Source of the DNA: Amycolatopsis nalaikhensis
Lineage (GTDB): Bacteria; Actinomycetota; Actinomycetes; Mycobacteriales; Pseudonocardiaceae
Reading direction: 5' to 3'
Length of the DNA stretch: 64,000 nucleotides
Assembly: GCF_030264295.1 (NCBI RefSeq)
Contig: NZ_CP127173.1
Span: 8,439,501-8,503,500 of the forward strand
Position numbers and translations under genes: made by a program. Of the stretch, positions 49,866 to 58,726 are shown piece by piece (within the stretch, counting starts at the first letter, position 1; the number at the start of each line of letters is the position of its first letter). The notes under the pieces are model-generated. The model searched no databases. It saw only the letters and a list, made by a program, of their open reading frames with translations, and was not told where the DNA came from.

Positions 49866-51427
49866 GGCGCCAAAGCGCGGCAAGCTTCCAGGTCGACCTC
49901 GCGCAACGCAGCACCCACCCCGGCCAAAGCCACCGCATTCATCGACAACGACGTCACCCCCGCGCCCACCAGAACCGGCGCCAGTGACGGGTCCGCCGCG
50001 GCCTCGCCGCACACCCCCACCGGCTTGCCCACCTCCACTCCCGCCGCCGCCACCATGCCCACCAGCCGCAGCAACGCCTTCTGGTGCGGGTCGTTCAACG
50101 ACGCCACCGCGCCCAGCTGGCGGTCGGCCGCGAACACGTACTGCGCCAAGTCGTTCGTCCCCAACGAAACGAAGTCCACCTCGGCGAGGATCTCCTCAGC
50201 ACAAAGCGCCGCCGCGGGGATCTCGATCATCACCCCCACCCGGCCGATCCCCGCCGCTCGGGCGCGCGCCGCGAACCAAGCCGCTTCGGCGGCCGTTGCC
50301 ACCATCGGGGCCATCACCGACAGCTCGACGCCTGTGTCAGCCGCCGCCGCTGTGATCGCTGACAGCTGGCGGTCCAGCAACTCCGGGCGGTCGAACGCGA
50401 TCCGCAGCCCCCGGACGCCCAGCGCCGGGTTCGGCTCGGCGCCCATCGGCAAGAACGCCAACGGCTTGTCCGACCCCGCGTCCAACGTCCGGACCACCAC
50501 CGGCCGGCCGGCGAACGGGGCCAGCACCGCCGCGTACGCCTCTCGCTGCGCCGCCTCCGTCGGCTCCTCCTCGGCCGACAAGTAGCAGAACTCCGTGCGG
50601 AACAACCCGATTCCCTCGGCTCCCGCCGCGATGGCCGCGTGCGCGTCCGCGGGCGACCCCACGTTCGCCAGCAGCTTCACGCGGTGCCCGTCGGCGAGGC
50701 GGCCGACGCCGTCCCACTCCGGACGTGACTTCCGGGCCGATGCCCGCACCACGCCGTCGGACGCCGTCACCTCGCCCGCCGATCCGTCGACCGTGAGGCC
50801 GGGAGCGTCACATGCGAGAACTCCGGCGCACGCCACCACCGCCGGGATTCCCAGCGCCCTGGCCAAGATCGCCGTGTGGCTCGTCGGGCCGCCCTCCTCC
50901 GTCACCAGTGCCAGCACCAAGTCCGGGTCGAGGCCCGCCGTGTCCGCCGGGGCCAGGTCGCGGGCCACCAGCACGCTCGGCGACCTCAGCTCGGGCACCC
51001 CCGGCGGGGCCAGCCCCAGCAGCGACGCCACGATCCGGTCCCGGACGTCCGCGACGTCGGTCGCCCGTTCGGCCATGTAGCCGCCCGCGGCCCGCAGCGC
51101 CGTCATGAACTCCCCCGCCGCTTCCCACACCGCGCGCGGCGCGGGTAGCGAGCGCTCGCGGACCAACCGTTCCGCCGACGCGATCAGCGCCGGATCCGAC
51201 GCCATCGCCGCCGTCGTCTCCAGGACCGATCGGGCGTCTCCGGACACGGAACGGGCACGATCGGACAACTCGGCCGCCACCGCTGCCGCCGCGGGCCCGA
51301 TCTTGCCCGCTTCGACGTCGAGCGCGTCCGGAACCGGCGCAGAACTGGGTTCCGGCAGGTCAGCGGCTACTACGACACGCGGGCCGGACACCCGGCCCGG
51401 GCTGACTCCGACTCCGGACAACGACAT
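49862..51427 (-). CDS. ptsI: PTS Enzyme I (phosphoenolpyruvate-protein phosphotransferase)
   Basis: 521-residue cytosolic enzyme that transfers phosphate from PEP to HPr. The active His184 lies in GGPTSHTAILAR; the PEP-binding barrel shows GIGLFRTEF, ALGVRGLR, VGVMIEIP, SLGTNDLAQY and Cys in VGVCGEAAAD. It is somewhat shorter than E. coli EI (575), which is normal in actinobacteria. ATG 51427 follows GGAGG eight bases upstream. Divergent from the fructose operon across 103 bp with CAACGGGCA direct repeats. Confidence 0.93.
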   Translation of the reverse strand: MSLSGVGVSPGRVSGPRVVVAADLPEPSSAPVPDALDVEAGKIGPAAAAVAAELSDRARSVSGDARSVLETTAAMASDPALIASAERLVRERSLPAPRAVWEAAGEFMTALRAAGGYMAERATDVADVRDRIVASLLGLAPPGVPELRSPSVLVARDLAPADTAGLDPDLVLALVTEEGGPTSHTAILARALGIPAVVACAGVLACDAPGLTVDGSAGEVTASDGVVRASARKSRPEWDGVGRLADGHRVKLLANVGSPADAHAAIAAGAEGIGLFRTEFCYLSAEEEPTEAAQREAYAAVLAPFAGRPVVVRTLDAGSDKPLAFLPMGAEPNPALGVRGLRIAFDRPELLDRQLSAITAAAADTGVELSVMAPMVATAAEAAWFAARARAAGIGRVGVMIEIPAAALCAEEILAEVDFVSLGTNDLAQYVFAADRQLGAVASLNDPHQKALLRLVGMVAAAGVEVGKPVGVCGEAAADPSLAPVLVGAGVTSLSMNAVALAGVGAALREVDLEACRALAP

Positions 51428-51481
51428 CGCGGGACCTCCAGGAGCAAAGGATCTCGTAACTGGGGATTGACAGTACGGTAA

Positions 51482-51531
51482 CAACGGGCACAATCAAACG
51501 GCAACGGGCAAACATCGGAGAGGAACGGGCA
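51482..51531. promoter_or_regulatory. Direct repeats CAACGGGCA in the ptsI/fru divergent promoter
   Basis: CAACGGGCA at 51482-51490 and 51502-51510, exactly 20 bp apart (two helical turns), and AACGGGCA at 51524-51531 just before the DeoR-type ATG. Direct repeats are the usual DeoR-family operator form, so this is probably the autoregulatory site of the fructose repressor. Confidence 0.6.
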
Positions 51532-52292
51532 TGTACGCCGCCGAACGGCATCAGCTCCTGGCGCAACGCGCACGTCGCGACGGCCGTGTCGACGTCAACG
51601 ACGTCGCCGCCGAACTCGGTGTCGCCCCCGAGACCATCCGCCGCGACCTCGGCGTCCTCGAACGCCAGGGCGTCGTCCGCCGCGTCTACGGCGGCGCCGT
51701 CGCCGTCGAGCGGCTCGACTTCGAACCCGAGGTCGCCCAGCGGGACCAGACGAACGCCGCCGAGAAGGACGCGATCGCCCGTGCCGCACTGGACCTCGTG
51801 CCCGACCGCGGCTCGATCCTGCTCGACGCGGGCACCACGACCAGCAGGCTCGCGACGCTGCTCCCCACCGACCGCGACCTCACGGTGATCACCAACTCGA
51901 TCCCGGTCGCCTCGATCCTCGCCACCCGCCCCGGCGTCACCCTGCACATCCTCGGCGGCCGCGTCCGCGGGACGACGCTCGCCGCGGTCGAGGCGTGGAC
52001 GCTGCACGCGCTCGACGGCCTGCTCGTCGACGTCGCTTTCCTCGGCGCCAACGGCTTTTCCGCCGAGCACGGCTGCACGACGCCGGACATGGCGGAGTCG
52101 GCGGTGAAGGCCGCCGTGGTCGCCGCCGCGCGGAAGCGGGTGCTGCTGGCCGACCACAGCAAGTACGGCACCGACCAGCTCAGCCGCTTCGCACGCCTTT
52201 CGGAGATCGACGTCCTGGTCACCGACAGCGGCATCGACGCGGGCGCGGTGGCCGAGCTCGAAGAGGCGGGCCCGGAGGTGGTGCTGGCGTGA
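51531..52292 (+). CDS. DeoR family repressor of the fructose operon
   Basis: 253 residues: DeoR helix-turn-helix at about 1-57 (RHQLLAQRARRDGRVDVNDV, then LGVAPETIRRDL) and a sugar-phosphate-binding DeoRC domain at about 75-235 (DAGTTTSRLA, TNSIPVA, LGANGFS, ADHSKYG). First gene of the fru operon, with a GTGA overlap to fruK. By analogy the effector is fructose 1-phosphate, which would relieve repression. Confidence 0.88.
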   Translation: MYAAERHQLLAQRARRDGRVDVNDVAAELGVAPETIRRDLGVLERQGVVRRVYGGAVAVERLDFEPEVAQRDQTNAAEKDAIARAALDLVPDRGSILLDAGTTTSRLATLLPTDRDLTVITNSIPVASILATRPGVTLHILGGRVRGTTLAAVEAWTLHALDGLLVDVAFLGANGFSAEHGCTTPDMAESAVKAAVVAAARKRVLLADHSKYGTDQLSRFARLSEIDVLVTDSGIDAGAVAELEEAGPEVVLA

Positions 52293-53233
52293 TCGTCACC
52301 GTGACGCCGAACCCGAGCCTCGACCGGACCGCCCGCCTCGTCGAACTCCGCCGCGGCGAAGTGAACCGGGCCGAAGCCGTACGCCTCGACCCGGGCGGCA
52401 AGGGCGTCAACGTCGCCCGCGCACTGGCCGCGGCCGGGACGCCGACCGTCGCGCTGCTGCCCGCCGGTGGCCTCGTCGGCGATCGGCTGGCCGACTTGCT
52501 CGCCCCCGAGGGCGTTCCGGTCGTCGCGGTGCCGATCGCCGGGACGACCCGCAGCAACATCACGCTCGTCGAAGCCGACGGGACCACGACGAAGATCAAC
52601 GAGCCCGGGCCGGAGATCTCCCCCGCCGAGCTGGCCACTCTCGAACGCCGCGCCGTCGAGCTGGCCGCGCGCGGCGAATGGCTGGTCTGCTGCGGCAGCC
52701 TGCCCGCCGGCGTACCCGACGACTTCTACGCGCGACTTACCAAGCTCGCGCGCGACGCCGGGGCGAAGGTCGCCGTCGACTCCTCCGGCGCCCCGCTCGC
52801 CGCGGCCGTCGCGGGCGGCCCGGACCTGCTCAAACCGAACCTCGACGAGCTGGTCGAGCTCGCCGGCCGCCCGCTGCCGCTGCTCGGCGACGTCGTCGCG
52901 ATCTGCCGCGAGCTCGTCGACGGCGGGGTGGGCAGTGTCCTGGTCAGCCTCGGCGCGCGCGGCGCCGTGCTGGTCGAGCCGACCGAAACCCGCCACGCGC
53001 TCGGCCCGCTGGTCGCCGTGCGCAGCACCGTCGGCGCCGGAGACGCCGCACTCGCCGGGTTCCTCCACGCGGGAGGGACCGGCCCCCGAGCCCTGCGCAC
53101 CGCGGTCGCCTACGGCACCGCCGCGGTCACGCAGGAGGGCAGCCGCATGCCCACGCCCGAGGACGTGCACCCCGACCAGGTGCGCGTGCTCGACGCCGAC
53201 CCCACCCTCACCCTAAGCGGAGCCGCCGCATGA
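52289..53233 (+). CDS. fruK: 1-phosphofructokinase
   Basis: 314-residue PfkB-family kinase converting fructose 1-phosphate to fructose 1,6-bisphosphate. MIVTVTPNPSLDRT is the classic start; GGKGVNVARALAAAG and the C-terminal STVGAGDAALAGFL with catalytic Asp define the family. GTG 52289 overlaps the DeoR stop, and its own stop overlaps the EIIA start (ATGA). Confidence 0.93.
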   Translation: MIVTVTPNPSLDRTARLVELRRGEVNRAEAVRLDPGGKGVNVARALAAAGTPTVALLPAGGLVGDRLADLLAPEGVPVVAVPIAGTTRSNITLVEADGTTTKINEPGPEISPAELATLERRAVELAARGEWLVCCGSLPAGVPDDFYARLTKLARDAGAKVAVDSSGAPLAAAVAGGPDLLKPNLDELVELAGRPLPLLGDVVAICRELVDGGVGSVLVSLGARGAVLVEPTETRHALGPLVAVRSTVGAGDAALAGFLHAGGTGPRALRTAVAYGTAAVTQEGSRMPTPEDVHPDQVRVLDADPTLTLSGAAA

Positions 53234-53682
53234 CCACCGCAGACCTGATCACCGCCGACCTGGTCGACCTCGGCCTCGACGCCGCCGACAAGCACAGCGC
53301 CACCCGCGCGCTCGCGCAGCGGCTCGTCGACGCCGGGCGGGTGACCGACCTCGACCTCTTCCTCAAGGACGTCGCCGCCCGCGAGGAGCAGATGGCCACC
53401 GGGCTCGAAGGCGGCATCGGCATCCCGCATTGCCGCTCGGCCGCGGTGACCACGCCGACGCTGGCGTTCGGCCGCAGCGAAACCGGCGTCGACTTCGGCG
53501 CGCCGGACGGCCCGGCCAAGCTGATCTTCCTCATCGCCGCGCCCGAAGGCGGCGGCAGCGACCACCTCAAGGTGCTGGCCGCCCTCGCGCGGCGGCTCGT
53601 CCGGGCGGAGTTCAAGCAGACCCTCCTGGACGCCACCGACGCCGACGTCGTCGCCGACTACATCCGCCAGGAGGTGGCCTGA
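53230..53682 (+). CDS. PTS fructose EIIA component
   Basis: 150 residues, a stand-alone EIIA-fru domain. The phospho-accepting His67 lies in GIGIPHCRS; FLIAAPEGGGSDHLKVLAALAR is also diagnostic. It takes phosphate from HPr and passes it to the EIIB domain of the next gene, which begins two bases after its stop. In many bacteria EIIA is fused to EIIBC; here it is separate. Confidence 0.92.
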   Translation: MTTADLITADLVDLGLDAADKHSATRALAQRLVDAGRVTDLDLFLKDVAAREEQMATGLEGGIGIPHCRSAAVTTPTLAFGRSETGVDFGAPDGPAKLIFLIAAPEGGGSDHLKVLAALARRLVRAEFKQTLLDATDADVVADYIRQEVA

Positions 53683-53684
53683 CC

Positions 53685-55133
53685 ATGAAGTTCGTCGCCA
53701 TCACCGCCTGCCCCACCGGGATCGCCCACACCTACATGGCCGCGGAGTCCCTGGAGCAGGCCGCCAAGACCAACGGCGACACGATCGTCGTCGAAACCCA
53801 GGGCTCCGCCGGGTCCGAACCACTGTCCACAGAGGACATCGCGAGTGCGGACGCCGTCATCTTCGCCGCGGACCTCGCCGTGCGGGGCCGGGAACGGTTC
53901 GCCGGGAAGCCGATCGTCGAGGCGCCGGTCAAGGCCGCGATCAACGACGCCGCCGGGTTGTTCGAACGCGCGAAGGCCGCGGCCCGGGAACCCGTCGCCC
54001 CCGCGGCCGCCCCGGAGCTGACCTCGAAGGTCGGCGCGAACGACAAGGCGGGCACCAAGGTCCGCCAGTGGCTGATGACCGGTGTCAGCTACCTGATCCC
54101 GTTCGTCGCGGCGGGCGGGCTGCTGATCGCCTTGAGCTTCGCCTTGGGCGGGTACCGGATCGTCGACGCGCCGAAGGTCACCGAGCACTTCGACGCCGGT
54201 TCGGTCGCGGGCTGGGCGGCACTGATGTTCCAGATCGGCAGTGCCGCGTTCGACTTCCTGGTGCCGGTCCTGGCCGGGTTCATCGCGTTCGCGATGGCCG
54301 ACCGCCCGGCGATCGCGCCCGGGTTCGTCGGCGGCGCGATCGCCGTCACCGTCGGCGCCGGGTTCCTGGGCGGTCTCGTCGCCGGGCTCCTGGCCGGTGG
54401 TGTCGTCATGGCGCTGAAGAAGATCCAGGTGCCGAAGGCGATGCGCGGCATCATGCCGGTGGTGGTGTACCCGCTGCTGGGGTCCATTGTGGTCGGTGTG
54501 CTGATGTACGTGGTGGTCGGCAAGCCGATGGCCGCGGCGACGACCGGGCTCACGAACTGGCTCAACAGCCTGAGCGGCGCCAGCGCGCTGCTGCTGGGCG
54601 CGCTGCTCGGCTTGATGATGGCGTTCGACATGGGCGGGCCGGTCAACAAGGCCGCCTACGCCTTCGCGGTCGGCGGCCTGACCACGGGCGCGACGGCGTC
54701 GCTGCAGATCATGGCCGCGGTGATGGCGGCCGGGATGGTGCCGCCGCTGGCCCTGGCGCTCGCGTCGACGGTCCGGAAGAAGCTGTTCACCGAGGCCGAG
54801 CGCGAGAACGGTCGCGCGGCCTGGCTGCTCGGGGCGTCGTTCATCACCGAAGGTGCGATCCCGTTCGCCGCGGCGGACCCGTTCCGGGTGATCCCGTCGA
54901 TCATGCTCGGCTCGGCGGTGACGGGGTCGTTGTCGATGGCGTTCGGCGCGACGCTGCGCGCCCCGCACGGCGGGATCTTCGTGCTCCCGCTGATCGGCAG
55001 CCCGCTGTTGTTCCTGGTGGCGCTGGTCGCCGGGACGGTGGTCGCCGCCGGGTCGGTGATCGCGCTCAAGCAGGTCCGCTTCCGTGCGGCGTCGCGCTCC
55101 GCCGCGGTGTCCGGTCAGACTGTCAACGCGTGA
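53685..55133 (+). CDS. fruA: PTS fructose EIIBC permease
   Basis: 482-residue membrane permease. The EIIB domain is at about 1-100 with phospho-Cys9 in ITACPTGIAHTYMAA. A Pro/Ala linker (about 105-130) leads to EIIC (about 135-470) with GVSYLIPFVAAGGLLIALSF, FDMGGPVNKAAYAF and ITEGAIPFAAADP, typical of fructose/mannitol types. It takes up fructose as fructose 1-phosphate. The motif GTCCACAGAGGAC (53825-53837) inside it recurs in the monooxygenase gene at 60765. Confidence 0.93.
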   Translation: MKFVAITACPTGIAHTYMAAESLEQAAKTNGDTIVVETQGSAGSEPLSTEDIASADAVIFAADLAVRGRERFAGKPIVEAPVKAAINDAAGLFERAKAAAREPVAPAAAPELTSKVGANDKAGTKVRQWLMTGVSYLIPFVAAGGLLIALSFALGGYRIVDAPKVTEHFDAGSVAGWAALMFQIGSAAFDFLVPVLAGFIAFAMADRPAIAPGFVGGAIAVTVGAGFLGGLVAGLLAGGVVMALKKIQVPKAMRGIMPVVVYPLLGSIVVGVLMYVVVGKPMAAATTGLTNWLNSLSGASALLLGALLGLMMAFDMGGPVNKAAYAFAVGGLTTGATASLQIMAAVMAAGMVPPLALALASTVRKKLFTEAERENGRAAWLLGASFITEGAIPFAAADPFRVIPSIMLGSAVTGSLSMAFGATLRAPHGGIFVLPLIGSPLLFLVALVAGTVVAAGSVIALKQVRFRAASRSAAVSGQTVNA

Positions 55134-55144
55134 AGGAGTCCACT

Positions 55145-55423
55145 GTGTACCAACGACGCACCCTCGTGGCCAGCGCGGTCGGGCTGCACGCCCGGCCCGC
55201 GGGGCTGGTCGCGAAGACGGCGGCGGGTCAGCCGGCGAAGGTTCGCATCGCGAAGATCGTGGGCGGGGTGGCGGGCGAACCGGTCGACGCGGCCAGCGTC
55301 CTGGGGCTGATGACCCTGGGCGCCGGACACGGCGACGAGGTGGAGCTGACCGCCGACGGTGACGCCGCTCAGGTGTCCGTCGACGCCTTGGCCGAGCTGA
55401 TCGCCCGGGACCTCGACGCCTGA
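55145..55423 (+). CDS. ptsH: Phosphocarrier protein HPr
   Basis: 92 residues. The phosphorylated His15 lies in AVGLHARPAG. VDAASVLGLMTLGAGHGDEVEL corresponds to the regulatory-Ser region, with Ser51 in place of the usual Ser46 position, though actinobacteria generally lack HPr kinase. GTG 55145 follows AAGGAG. Last gene of the fructose operon, so all soluble and membrane PTS parts are encoded at this locus. Confidence 0.93.
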   Translation: MYQRRTLVASAVGLHARPAGLVAKTAAGQPAKVRIAKIVGGVAGEPVDAASVLGLMTLGAGHGDEVELTADGDAAQVSVDALAELIARDLDA

Positions 55424-55524
55424 GTTCTCCGGAAGTCCCCTCCGGCGGCGTGCGACGGGAGTACCATCCAGACCGATTTGCCGGGTTGCGCCCGCGCCGC
55501 GACCCGTGGTCGCGAAGGGGGAAG

Positions 55525-55896
55525 ATGGTGCAAGGATTCGAAGTCGATCCCAAGCTGGTCCAGCACGCCGCCGAGCGGGCGACCGAGGCCGTGACGCATT
55601 TCGAGGCGCACGCTTCGGCCGTCAAGCAGGCGCAGGCCGTGGTCGAGGGGAATTCCGCCCTGCTGGGCGACTACGGCGACGCCGGGGTGTTCTTCCACGC
55701 CTGCGAGAGGTTCGACAAGAAGTTCAAGGAAATCTTCGACAAGCTCATTTCGCACAATGACGCCTTCGTCGACACGGCACGGCGCCTGCAGAGCGGTTTG
55801 CAGGGTGCGTCGAAGCTCTACGCCGAGTCGGACGCGGCCGCGAGCGAGCGGTTCCGGCGTATCGGGGAAACCTGGACGGACGGGGGGCACCGCTGA
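55525..55896 (+). CDS. EspC/DUF2580-like type VII secretion target
   Basis: 123-residue helical-hairpin protein: MVQGFEVDPKLVQHAAERA at the start and a C-terminal YAESD (99-103), the YxxxD export signal of ESX substrates, following helix two. The length and the N-terminal pattern fit the EspC-like group rather than the ~100-residue WXG100 proteins. ATG 55525 follows AAGGGGGAAG. It overlaps the next gene by one base (TGATG). No ESX core gene lies in the window, so the secretion machine must be elsewhere. Confidence 0.65.
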   Translation: MVQGFEVDPKLVQHAAERATEAVTHFEAHASAVKQAQAVVEGNSALLGDYGDAGVFFHACERFDKKFKEIFDKLISHNDAFVDTARRLQSGLQGASKLYAESDAAASERFRRIGETWTDGGHR

Positions 55897-56756
55897 TGCA
55901 GCCGCCGTACTTCCCCGATCGGCCGCCGGGGCACTACCCGCAGTTCGACCGGTACGAGGGCCAGTGCGGCGAAGTCGCGCTGTGGGCCCGCTGGGTGGCG
56001 GGCTGGGTCGACTGGCTGCTCCACGAATACGGCCCCACCGGCCCACATCCGGACCGCTGGGCCAACTACCCGTTCGAACGGTTCTTCTACCCGTCCGATG
56101 TGATCGCGCAGCAGCAGATCCAGGTCATGCACCAGACGTGGCAAGCCATCGACGAGCTGCGCTACAAGTCGGCCGCGGAAGAACACCCCGGCATCGACGT
56201 CCTCAACAACCTCGACAGCGCGCTCGGTGCGGCACTCGGCCGGTGGGCGGGCGACATCGCGGTGGGGGTGCAGACCTACCGCGAAGAACTGGAGAACTAC
56301 AGCGAGCCCTACATCCTCGCGGTCGGCAAACTCGGCCAGTGCCTCATCGCGTACTCCCAGATCTTCGAGCAGGCGCGGGCCGACATGGTCAAGGTCATGA
56401 AGCAGTTCGTCGGGGCCCTGCAGGCCCAGACGTTCACCGACCCCGGCTTCGAGCGGGTCGGCCTGACCGTCTTCAAGGCCATCGGCGACTGGGTGCTGGG
56501 CAAGTTCCCGTTCGAACTCGACAAGGTCCTCGAGCTGGACAGGGTGCTCGCCGACGCGGTCGAGGGCGCGCAGCGGCGCAAGGACCCCGCGGCGATCGGC
56601 GGCGCCAACTACTGGGAGATCTGCGATTCGTACCTGGTGGCCGCGAACAAGATCTGCGACGACGCCCGAGCGGCGATCGAGCAGCTGACCGCGCGCCTGG
56701 ACAAGGTCGACGACGAGCTGCGCGATCCCCCGAAGCTGACCGTCGACGTGAGCTAG
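55896..56756 (+). CDS. Hypothetical protein coupled to the EspC-like gene
   Basis: 286 residues, no recognised family. It is predicted largely helical, with an aromatic, Pro-rich start (PPYFPDRPPGHYPQFDRYEG), a Trp cluster (VALWARWVAGWVDWLL) and long helices afterwards. No signal peptide, membrane helix or known toxin motif. Translational coupling to the YxxxD protein suggests a co-secreted partner or the trunk of a type VII effector, but no immunity gene follows (the next gene is an opposite-strand TetR). Confidence 0.55.
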   Translation: MQPPYFPDRPPGHYPQFDRYEGQCGEVALWARWVAGWVDWLLHEYGPTGPHPDRWANYPFERFFYPSDVIAQQQIQVMHQTWQAIDELRYKSAAEEHPGIDVLNNLDSALGAALGRWAGDIAVGVQTYREELENYSEPYILAVGKLGQCLIAYSQIFEQARADMVKVMKQFVGALQAQTFTDPGFERVGLTVFKAIGDWVLGKFPFELDKVLELDRVLADAVEGAQRRKDPAAIGGANYWEICDSYLVAANKICDDARAAIEQLTARLDKVDDELRDPPKLTVDVS

Positions 56757-56759
56757 CGG

Positions 56760-57347
56760 TCAGGCCGGGCCGAGCAGGGCGATCGACGCCCGCACCGCGA
56801 CTTCGGTGACGTCGCTCGCCCGGCCGCCGTCCTCCACCGTGGTCGCGATCAGTTCCCGCAGCCCGCCCAGGAGCATGATCGACAGCTGGCGCGAGGGCGG
56901 GTTGATCCCCGCCGCGCGCATCTCCGGCGTGTCCGTCAGCCGTTGCGTCATCGCGATGAACCCCTCCATCGCGTCGCGCTGCAGCTCCCGGGCCGCGATG
57001 CCCAATGCCGGGACGTCGCGGATCCAGCTCAGCGTGATCGCCGGTTCGGACTCCGCGCACGCGATCCACGCCTCGATCGCCTGGCGGACCTGGACCGCCC
57101 ACGGGGCGCGCGCGTCGACCGCGTCGGAGATCTGCTGGATCATCGCGCGGTTGGCGTCCGCCAGCAACGCGATCAAGCACTCTTCACGGCTGGAAAAGTG
57201 CTCGTAGAACGTCCGGCGGGACGTGCGGGCGCGGCGGACGATGTCGGCGACCGTCGTGTCGCGGAAGCCCGCCTCGGTGATCGACGCGGCGAGCCCGTCC
57301 AGCAGCCGCTGCCGGTGCCGGCGGGTGTCGACGTCCACGAGAGCCAC
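56760..57347 (-). CDS. TetR family repressor
   Basis: 195 residues: TetR helix-turn-helix at about 10-55 (TVADIVRRARTSRRTFYEHFS) and a ligand-binding helical domain. GTG 57347 is chosen because GGAGGG lies seven bases upstream. It is divergent from the P450 operon across 86 bp that hold a clear dyad (57385-57404), so it most likely represses that operon and itself. The ligand is probably a lipid or other hydrophobic substrate of the operon. Confidence 0.87.
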   Translation of the reverse strand: MALVDVDTRRHRQRLLDGLAASITEAGFRDTTVADIVRRARTSRRTFYEHFSSREECLIALLADANRAMIQQISDAVDARAPWAVQVRQAIEAWIACAESEPAITLSWIRDVPALGIAARELQRDAMEGFIAMTQRLTDTPEMRAAGINPPSRQLSIMLLGGLRELIATTVEDGGRASDVTEVAVRASIALLGPA

Positions 57348-57384
57348 CGTATATCCCTCCTCTTGAAACCGGATGGTACACCGG

Positions 57385-57404
57385 CGTACCGTACCGACGG
57401 TACG
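57385..57404. promoter_or_regulatory. TetR operator-like dyad
   Basis: CGTACCG-taccga-CGGTACG, perfect 7-bp arms around a 6-bp spacer, with further GTAC motifs flanking at 57377 and 57410. It lies 30 bases upstream of the P450 start and 38 bases from the TetR start. Confidence 0.6.
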
Positions 57405-57433
57405 TTCGCGTACCACCAGTTCGGGAGGGGTCG

Positions 57434-58726
57434 ATGACGACCATGACGCGCCCCGTGGCGCTGCCACCGGGGCCGGCCGCACCGCGCGCCGTCCAAGGCG
57501 CCTACGCGCTCACCCAGCCGCTGCGCGGCATGCGGCGGCTCAGAGCGCGCTACGGCGACGCCTTCACCGTGAACGTGCCGATCTTCGGCAACGCCGTCGT
57601 GATCAGCGACCCCGCCGAGATCAAGCAGCTGTTCACCTCCGGGCCCGAGCTCGTCGACAACCTCGAGGTCAACCTCGGGCGGGTGCTCGGCCCGCGGTCG
57701 ATGTTCGCCCTTTCCGGTGACGAGCACAAACGGCAACGCAAGCTCCTGGTGCCGCCCTTCCACGGCAAGCGGCTGGCGGCCTACGAGCGGATCGTCGAAG
57801 AGGAAACCGTCCGCGAGCTGGCCACCTGGCCGGAGGGCACACCGTTCGCGACGCTGCCGTCGATGATGCGGATCACCCTCAACGCCATCCTCCGCGCGGT
57901 GTTCGGCGCCGAAGGGGCCGAGTTCGCGGAGCTGCGCGAGCTGCTCCCGCCGTTCGTCACCCTGGGCTCGCGGCTCGCCGTGCTGCCGATCACGAAACGC
58001 GGCCGCTTCAACCCCTGGCGCCGGTTCGAGAAGATGCGCCGGGAGTACGACGCGATCGTCGACCGGCTGATCGCCAAGGCGAGCCCGGACGGCGACGACG
58101 TGCTCGCCATGATGCTGCAGAGCCGGTACGACGACGGTTCCGGGCTGAGCCGCGAAGAGATCTCCGACCAGCTCCTCACCCTGCTCACCGCCGGGCACGA
58201 GACCACCGCGACCACGCTGGCCTGGGCCGTCGAACGCCTCCGCCGTCACCCCGCGCTGCTCGCGGAACTCGAAACCGGCGACAGCAAGCTGCTCGACGCC
58301 ACGATCCTCGAGGTCCAGCGCACCCGCCCGGTCATCGACCTCACCGCCCGGCAGGTCAAGCAGGACGGCTTCGAGCTGGGCCGGTGGACGTTGCCGAAGG
58401 GGTACGCGGTCCTCGTCAGCATCGCGCTCATCCACGACGACGACGCCGTGTTCCCGCAGGCGGCGAAGTTCGACCCGCACCGGTTCGCCGGCGCGCGCCC
58501 GGACCTCTACCAGTGGATCCCGTTCGGCGGTGGTACTCGCCGCTGCCTCGGCGCCGCCTTCGCGACCATGGAGATGTCCGTCGTGCTGCGGACTCTGCTG
58601 CGGGACTTCACGCTCGTGCCGACCACCGAGGCGGGCGAACGCTGGCATTCGCGGGGCGTGGCCTACGCCCCCGCCAAGGGCGGCCGCGCGGTGGTGCGCC
58701 GCCGGAGCACCGGAGGAGATTCGTGA
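57434..58726 (+). CDS. Cytochrome P450
   Basis: 430-residue haem monooxygenase. I-helix AGHETT (253-258), ExxR (Glu293-Arg296) and haem-binding FGGGTRRCLGAAF with Cys371. The PPGP-containing N-terminus and GGGTRRCLG loop resemble mycobacterial CYP136/CYP138-type enzymes. It is soluble, with no membrane anchor. First gene of a four-gene oxidative operon; its stop overlaps the hydrolase start. Redox partners are not encoded nearby. Substrate unknown, probably a lipid or sterol-like compound. Confidence 0.92.
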   Translation: MTTMTRPVALPPGPAAPRAVQGAYALTQPLRGMRRLRARYGDAFTVNVPIFGNAVVISDPAEIKQLFTSGPELVDNLEVNLGRVLGPRSMFALSGDEHKRQRKLLVPPFHGKRLAAYERIVEEETVRELATWPEGTPFATLPSMMRITLNAILRAVFGAEGAEFAELRELLPPFVTLGSRLAVLPITKRGRFNPWRRFEKMRREYDAIVDRLIAKASPDGDDVLAMMLQSRYDDGSGLSREEISDQLLTLLTAGHETTATTLAWAVERLRRHPALLAELETGDSKLLDATILEVQRTRPVIDLTARQVKQDGFELGRWTLPKGYAVLVSIALIHDDDAVFPQAAKFDPHRFAGARPDLYQWIPFGGGTRRCLGAAFATMEMSVVLRTLLRDFTLVPTTEAGERWHSRGVAYAPAKGGRAVVRRRSTGGDS

